Assembly: GCA_030667765.1 (NCBI GenBank)
Contig: DAOUVF010000137.1
Location: 1-7,525 of the forward strand
Length of the DNA stretch: 7,525 nt
Direction of reading: 5' to 3'
Source of the DNA: Bacteroides sp.
Lineage (GTDB): Bacteria; Bacteroidota; Bacteroidia; Bacteroidales; SM23-62
Part shown: in pieces, positions 4,211 through 7,525 of the stretch
Position numbering within the stretch: position 1 is the first letter of the stretch
Layout of the letters: each line of letters begins with the position of its first letter
Notes under the pieces: model-generated
The model's database searches: none
What the model saw: only the letters and a program-made list of their open reading frames with translations
What the model was told of the DNA's origin: nothing
Translations under genes and position numbers: made by a program

Positions 4211-5905
4211 ATGAGTGAGGACAAACCAGCGGACAATTTAAAAGAAACGAAGAATTTCATCGAAATCTTTATCGATGAGGACCTTGCTGAAGGGAAGAAC
4301 GAAAGCAGAGTGCATACCCGCTTCCCACCGGAACCAAACGGATACCTGCACATCGGGCATGCCAAGTCCATCTGCCTGAACTTCGGACTGGCGGAAAAAT
4401 ATGGAGGAAAATGCAACCTGCGCTTCGATGATACCAACCCTGTAAAGGAGGATGTTGAATACGTGGAATCCATACAGGAGGATGTTAAATGGCTTGGGTT
4501 TGACTGGGAAGACCGCCTTTATTATGCCTCTGATTATTTCGGGAAACTATATGATTTCGCGGTAAAACTCATTCAGGAAGGGAAAGCATACGTGGATGAC
4601 CAGTCTGTTGATGCCATCAGTGAGCAGCGGGGCACGCCCTCTAAACCTGGACTGGCAAGTCCGTGCCGGAACCGCAGGGTTGAGGAGAATCTAGAACTCT
4701 TTGAAAAAATGAAAAACGGTGAGTTCGATGAAGGTTCACATGTACTGCGGGCAAGGATCGATATGAGCTCCCCCAATATGCATATGCGAGACCCGGTGCT
4801 TTACAGGATCAAGCATGCGGAACATCACCGTACCGGGGACCAATGGTGCATTTATCCCATGTATGATTTTGCCCATGGACAATCAGACTTTTTCGAAGGT
4901 ATTACCCATTCCATCTGCACCCTGGAATTTGAAAACCACCGCCCGCTTTATGACTGGTTCCTTGATCAGCTGGTGGACAATGATTACCGTCCCCGGCAGA
5001 TCGAATTTGCCCGCCTCAACCTGACATATACCGTGATGAGCAAGCGAAAACTTTTGCAGCTGGTTGAAGAGGGACTGGTAAACGGGTGGGATGATCCCCG
5101 GATGCCCACTGTATCGGGTTTGCGGCGCCGGGGCTATACACCGGAATCCATCCGCAATTTCACCGATACCATTGGGGTGACAAAGTTTGACTGGATCATT
5201 GATGTTGGACTCCTGGAATTCAGCCTGCGGGAGGATCTGAATAAGAAAGCCCCCAGGGTAATGGGTGTGCTGCATCCCCTGAAAATTATAATTATAAATT
5301 ACCCTGAAGACCAGGAAGAGTGTATGGAAACCACCAACAACCCTGAAGATGAAAGCATGGGTACCCGGGAGATCCCTTTCAGCCGGGAGGTTTATATCGA
5401 GCAAGATGATTTTATGGAAGATCCCCCGAAAAAATTCTTCCGCCTTGCACCAGGCAGAGAAGTCAGGCTTAAAAGCGCCTACATCATACAATGTGAAGAG
5501 GTCATCAAGGATAATGAAGGCAATATCACAGAACTGCATTGTGCCTATGATCCTGAAACCCGGAGTGGCGGTCCCCAGAGTAACCGCAAGGTAAAGGGAA
5601 CCCTGCATTGGGTATCTGCCAAACATGCCATTCCTGCCGAGGTAAGGCTTTATGACAGGCTGTTCAATACGGAGATCCCGGACGAGGCTCCTGAAGGAGA
5701 GGATTTCCGCTCAAACCTTAACCCTGATTCACTGGAGATGGTGAATGCCTTTGTTGAACCCGGATTGAAAACTTTCAGTCCGGGCGATAAATTCCAGTTC
5801 CAGCGCCTGGGATATTTTTGTTTGGATAAGGATAGCAGTCCTGATAATCTGTTGATCAACCGGACAGTTCCATTGCGGGACAGCTGGGCAAAACGGCAGG
5901 TTTAA
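4211..5905 (+). CDS. glnS: Glutaminyl-tRNA synthetase
   Basis: GlnS charges tRNA-Gln with glutamine using ATP in the cytoplasm. The 564-residue length is close to the 554 of E. coli. The class I signatures are present: PPEPNGYLHIGHAK (39-52) containing HIGH at 47-50, and VMSKRK (275-280) for the KMSKS loop. Other family blocks are RFDDTNP (71-77), SHVLRARIDMSSPN, RDPVLYRIKHAEHHRTGDQWCIYPMYDF (193-220), GWDDPRMPTVSGLRRRGY (292-309) and the two-barrel C-terminal anticodon-binding region from about 345. The form HGQSDFFEGITHSICTLEF is what I associate with Bacteroidetes; GluRS lacks these GlnRS-specific blocks. The ATG at 4211 is chosen because the frame upstream only reads the folB antisense strand. 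It is divergent from folB and convergent with the lpxR-like gene, 43 nt away, so it is probably transcribed alone. No frameshift or missing motif is seen. Confidence 0.96.
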   Translation: MSEDKPADNLKETKNFIEIFIDEDLAEGKNESRVHTRFPPEPNGYLHIGHAKSICLNFGLAEKYGGKCNLRFDDTNPVKEDVEYVESIQEDVKWLGFDWEDRLYYASDYFGKLYDFAVKLIQEGKAYVDDQSVDAISEQRGTPSKPGLASPCRNRRVEENLELFEKMKNGEFDEGSHVLRARIDMSSPNMHMRDPVLYRIKHAEHHRTGDQWCIYPMYDFAHGQSDFFEGITHSICTLEFENHRPLYDWFLDQLVDNDYRPRQIEFARLNLTYTVMSKRKLLQLVEEGLVNGWDDPRMPTVSGLRRRGYTPESIRNFTDTIGVTKFDWIIDVGLLEFSLREDLNKKAPRVMGVLHPLKIIIINYPEDQEECMETTNNPEDESMGTREIPFSREVYIEQDDFMEDPPKKFFRLAPGREVRLKSAYIIQCEEVIKDNEGNITELHCAYDPETRSGGPQSNRKVKGTLHWVSAKHAIPAEVRLYDRLFNTEIPDEAPEGEDFRSNLNPDSLEMVNAFVEPGLKTFSPGDKFQFQRLGYFCLDKDSSPDNLLINRTVPLRDSWAKRQV

Positions 5906-5948
5906 AATCAAAACCAATTAATCCGCTTCATCCATACCGGTACCCGGA

Positions 5949-6899
5949 TCACCACCAGTAAGTATAGGCAATACCAAGCCAGCCATGCCAACCTGATTCT
6001 GTGAAGCGGGAACTTATTAAATGCTGGTACAGGCCAAGCTGGTGACCACGGATCTCAACTACAAGTGACATTATAATATCACCAACCAGCCGGTTGATTG
6101 ATTCTGCAGGTATAACATAGGGACTTGTTTTATTGAAGAGTCCTCCCTGCAGTGTGGCATCATAGATCACAAACCTGCCCGTTCCCTCCATCTGAAAATA
6201 GAGGTTAAATGTATTGTCCGGGGCCGGACCAAGCCGCTCGAAGTAATCCAGCCCAATGTCAAGCCGGTACCAGATCCCGCCTGAAAAATCAGTATGCAAG
6301 GTTCCCATCCTGGCAATTCCCTTCAGTCCAAATACAGAAACACCATCCCGCAGGATCTCTTTATCAACCATGAAATCATAATTCAGTATCACATCATTAT
6401 GGACCTGGTTATCCCATCCCTTTGGTGGATTGGATGGGGTGATCCGGTGAATGATATCCTGTGCAAAGAATCCCAGCGCTGCCGGTCCCAGAATACCCAC
6501 CCTTAAACCCGTAGTAAACCTGATACCGCTTTCCGGACGATTGACAACTCTTTGCTGGGTCAGGGTAAGAGTGGCTGCATAGGGATGGTCACCGGCCCGG
6601 ATGGTATCATCCTCCAGGTCTCTCGGGGTATAAAGCTCCTGCCTGAGTGTTAGTCCATACCAGGCCCTGTCCTTTTCCCGGATCTTAAAAGGCAGCAGAA
6701 CCCGGTCAAACGGGGATTTCTGAAGGCTTTCATGGTAGAGCAGAAACTGCAGGCCATTGGTATAATACCAGTCCATTTTGTTGAACATATCATTTTCAAA
6801 GGCGACACTGAATGCATTCTGATATGGCTCCTTCTGGGCCGAGAGGGAAACCTGGAGTGCCAGGAACAATGAAAGTGTTATAAAAAAGCGTTGGTTCAA
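5949..6899 (-). CDS. lpxR: LpxR-type lipid A 3'-O-deacylase (DUF2219 family), outer membrane
   Basis: A 316-residue protein whose first 21 residues (MNQRFFITLSLFLALQVSLSA) form a signal peptide, probably cut before Gln22. LpxR enzymes are calcium-dependent outer-membrane beta barrels that remove the 3'-acyloxyacyl chain of lipid A. Family marks seen: AFENDMF (33-39) with the Asn36-Asp37 pair, WYYTNGL (44-50) with Thr47, DHPYAA (104-109; DRPYA in most relatives), IIHRITPSNPPKGWDNQ (149-165) with His151 as the likely catalytic His, and LQGGLFNKTSP (250-260). The chain ends in YTYWW, the aromatic end typical of outer-membrane barrels. The start is TTG at 6899: no ATG occurs between it and an in-frame TAG at 6923-6921, and it gives a normal signal peptide. 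AGGGA lies 7 nt upstream inside a hairpin. Family call is good; activity here is inferred. Confidence 0.85.
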   Translation of the reverse strand: MNQRFFITLSLFLALQVSLSAQKEPYQNAFSVAFENDMFNKMDWYYTNGLQFLLYHESLQKSPFDRVLLPFKIREKDRAWYGLTLRQELYTPRDLEDDTIRAGDHPYAATLTLTQQRVVNRPESGIRFTTGLRVGILGPAALGFFAQDIIHRITPSNPPKGWDNQVHNDVILNYDFMVDKEILRDGVSVFGLKGIARMGTLHTDFSGGIWYRLDIGLDYFERLGPAPDNTFNLYFQMEGTGRFVIYDATLQGGLFNKTSPYVIPAESINRLVGDIIMSLVVEIRGHQLGLYQHLISSRFTESGWHGWLGIAYTYWW

Positions 6900-6937
6900 A
6901 ATAAAATCCCTGCGAATACACTAGGTAAACGCAGGGA
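6900..6937 (-). terminator. Terminator-like hairpin between the secreted-protein gene and lpxR
   Basis: On the minus strand TCCCTGCG (6937-6930) pairs with CGCAGGGA (6914-6907). This perfect 8-bp stem has a 15-nt loop and is followed by TTTTATTTTG. It has the form of an intrinsic terminator for the gene ending at 6964. The T tract runs into the TTG start of lpxR at 6899, and the 3' arm contains AGGGA at Shine-Dalgarno distance, so read-through transcripts could have the lpxR start masked. Confidence 0.6.
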
Positions 6938-6963
6938 CCGGGTCTTGAGTATATCTGGATGGA

Positions 6964-7497
6964 TTAATATGTATTGATAGAAAGATGATAGCTGCCGTCA
7001 GCTACCTTGGTAGTGATCCTGTACTTCCATGTACCATAATATTTTGTCTCATCTTCTTTGATGGTCAAGGATTCTGACCAGTGTATGTCGGCCGTGTCAT
7101 CCATGGTGAGGGACTTATATGGTTTCCCGCCAGGAAGGATTAGGGATACAGTGATGGAGCCGGAATTCACATGGCCCTCAATGGACAGTTTCAGCTTTGA
7201 AATATTGTCTTCCACTTCAAAAGTACCCTGTTTATCTATGGATTGCCCCTTATAATTTTTGGATAACATCAACCTGGAATTACTTTCGCCGGAGCCATAT
7301 CCTGTTACATATACATATTCCGAGCGGGCCCGTGCAGCTTCACGGGAACGGGTTCTTGCCTCATGGATACGTGTCAGTGCCTCCTGTTCAGCATGTTGGG
7401 CAGCCTTTACTTCAGCCGATTGAGCCAACACTGAAGTGTCAATAAAAATGAAAACACCGAATACGGCGAGCATAACAATCAAGTTACTTTGTTTCAT
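6964..7497 (-). CDS. Secreted or periplasmic protein of unknown function
   Basis: A 177-residue protein that I do not recognise. Residues 1-25 (hydrophobic IVMLAVFGVFIFI, then TSVLA before Gln26) look like a signal peptide cut by signal peptidase I. There is no Cys after the cleavage site, so it is not a lipoprotein. Residues about 28-60 are rich in Ala, Arg, Glu and Gln and should form one charged helix, possibly a coiled coil. From about 90 onward alternating polar and hydrophobic stretches (KLKLSIEGHV, SGSITVSLILPGG, WKYRITTKV, YHLSINTY) suggest a beta-sandwich domain. The ATG at 7497 is the only start giving the signal peptide; no Shine-Dalgarno or -7 element is visible in the 28 bases before it. 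It lies just upstream of lpxR, separated by a terminator-like hairpin, so a shared envelope role is possible but unproven. Confidence 0.75.
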   Translation of the reverse strand: MKQSNLIVMLAVFGVFIFIDTSVLAQSAEVKAAQHAEQEALTRIHEARTRSREAARARSEYVYVTGYGSGESNSRLMLSKNYKGQSIDKQGTFEVEDNISKLKLSIEGHVNSGSITVSLILPGGKPYKSLTMDDTADIHWSESLTIKEDETKYYGTWKYRITTKVADGSYHLSINTY

Positions 7498-7525
7498 GAT
7501 ATCAATATTTTTGGTTTTGAATTTC

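Noticed and set aside
4883..5626. A 247-codon open frame on the minus strand inside glnS
   Set aside because: It lies wholly antisense to conserved glnS sequence, starts and ends without any related motif, and its composition is what the complementary strand of a coding gene gives by chance.
5906..5948. Possible bidirectional terminator between the convergent glnS and lpxR genes
   Set aside because: Only short GC palindromes such as TACCGGTA are present, with no stem of useful length followed by a T tract on either strand.

Overview
The window looks like part of a chromosome from a member of the Bacteroidota, probably an environmental Bacteroidales-like lineage. Several promoters fit the TTTG - N19/20 - TAnnTTTG consensus of that phylum. 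Genes mostly lack Shine-Dalgarno sequences. The glutaminyl-tRNA synthetase has the residue pattern I associate with Bacteroidetes enzymes (e.g. YDFAHGQSDFFEG). No database search was possible, so names rest on motif recognition.

Region 1 (1-1300) is visibly more AT-rich than the rest and reads as a small defence/toxin-antitoxin patch around a tRNA gene. It holds the C-terminal 99 residues of an AbiEii-type nucleotidyltransferase toxin (+), a tRNA-Cys(GCA) (-) with its own promoter, leader hairpin and terminator, and a HigB-HigA pair (-) with promoter and operator-like repeats. HigB appears to carry a premature TAA at its ninth codon. Positions 1273-1507 hold no gene I can recognise.

Region 2 (1508-4136, all -) is a compact four-gene run: folB (dihydroneopterin aldolase), a small cysteine-rich CWC-type protein, a class I/II PLP aminotransferase, and an ornithine cyclodeaminase/mu-crystallin family NAD(P) enzyme. 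The gaps are 1, 26 (to the ancestral aminotransferase start) and 4 nt. The aminotransferase and cyclodeaminase plausibly act on the same amino acid; making or breaking a cyclic imino acid is one hypothesis. The aminotransferase also seems to have a nonsense codon (TAA where the family has Glu), with a usable ATG two codons later.

Region 3 (4211-5905, +) is a complete glnS, divergent from folB. Region 4 (5949-7497, -) encodes two exported proteins: an LpxR-type lipid A 3'-O-deacylase bound for the outer membrane, and an unrecognised secreted or periplasmic protein with a charged helix followed by a probable beta domain. The hairpin between them ends in a U-rich tract just before the TTG start of lpxR, so it may both terminate transcription and mask the ribosome site.

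I see no CRISPR array, insertion sequence or clearly novel multi-gene system. The points most worth attention are the two early TAA codons, the hairpin over the lpxR start, the operator repeats of higBA, and the aminotransferase/cyclodeaminase pair.
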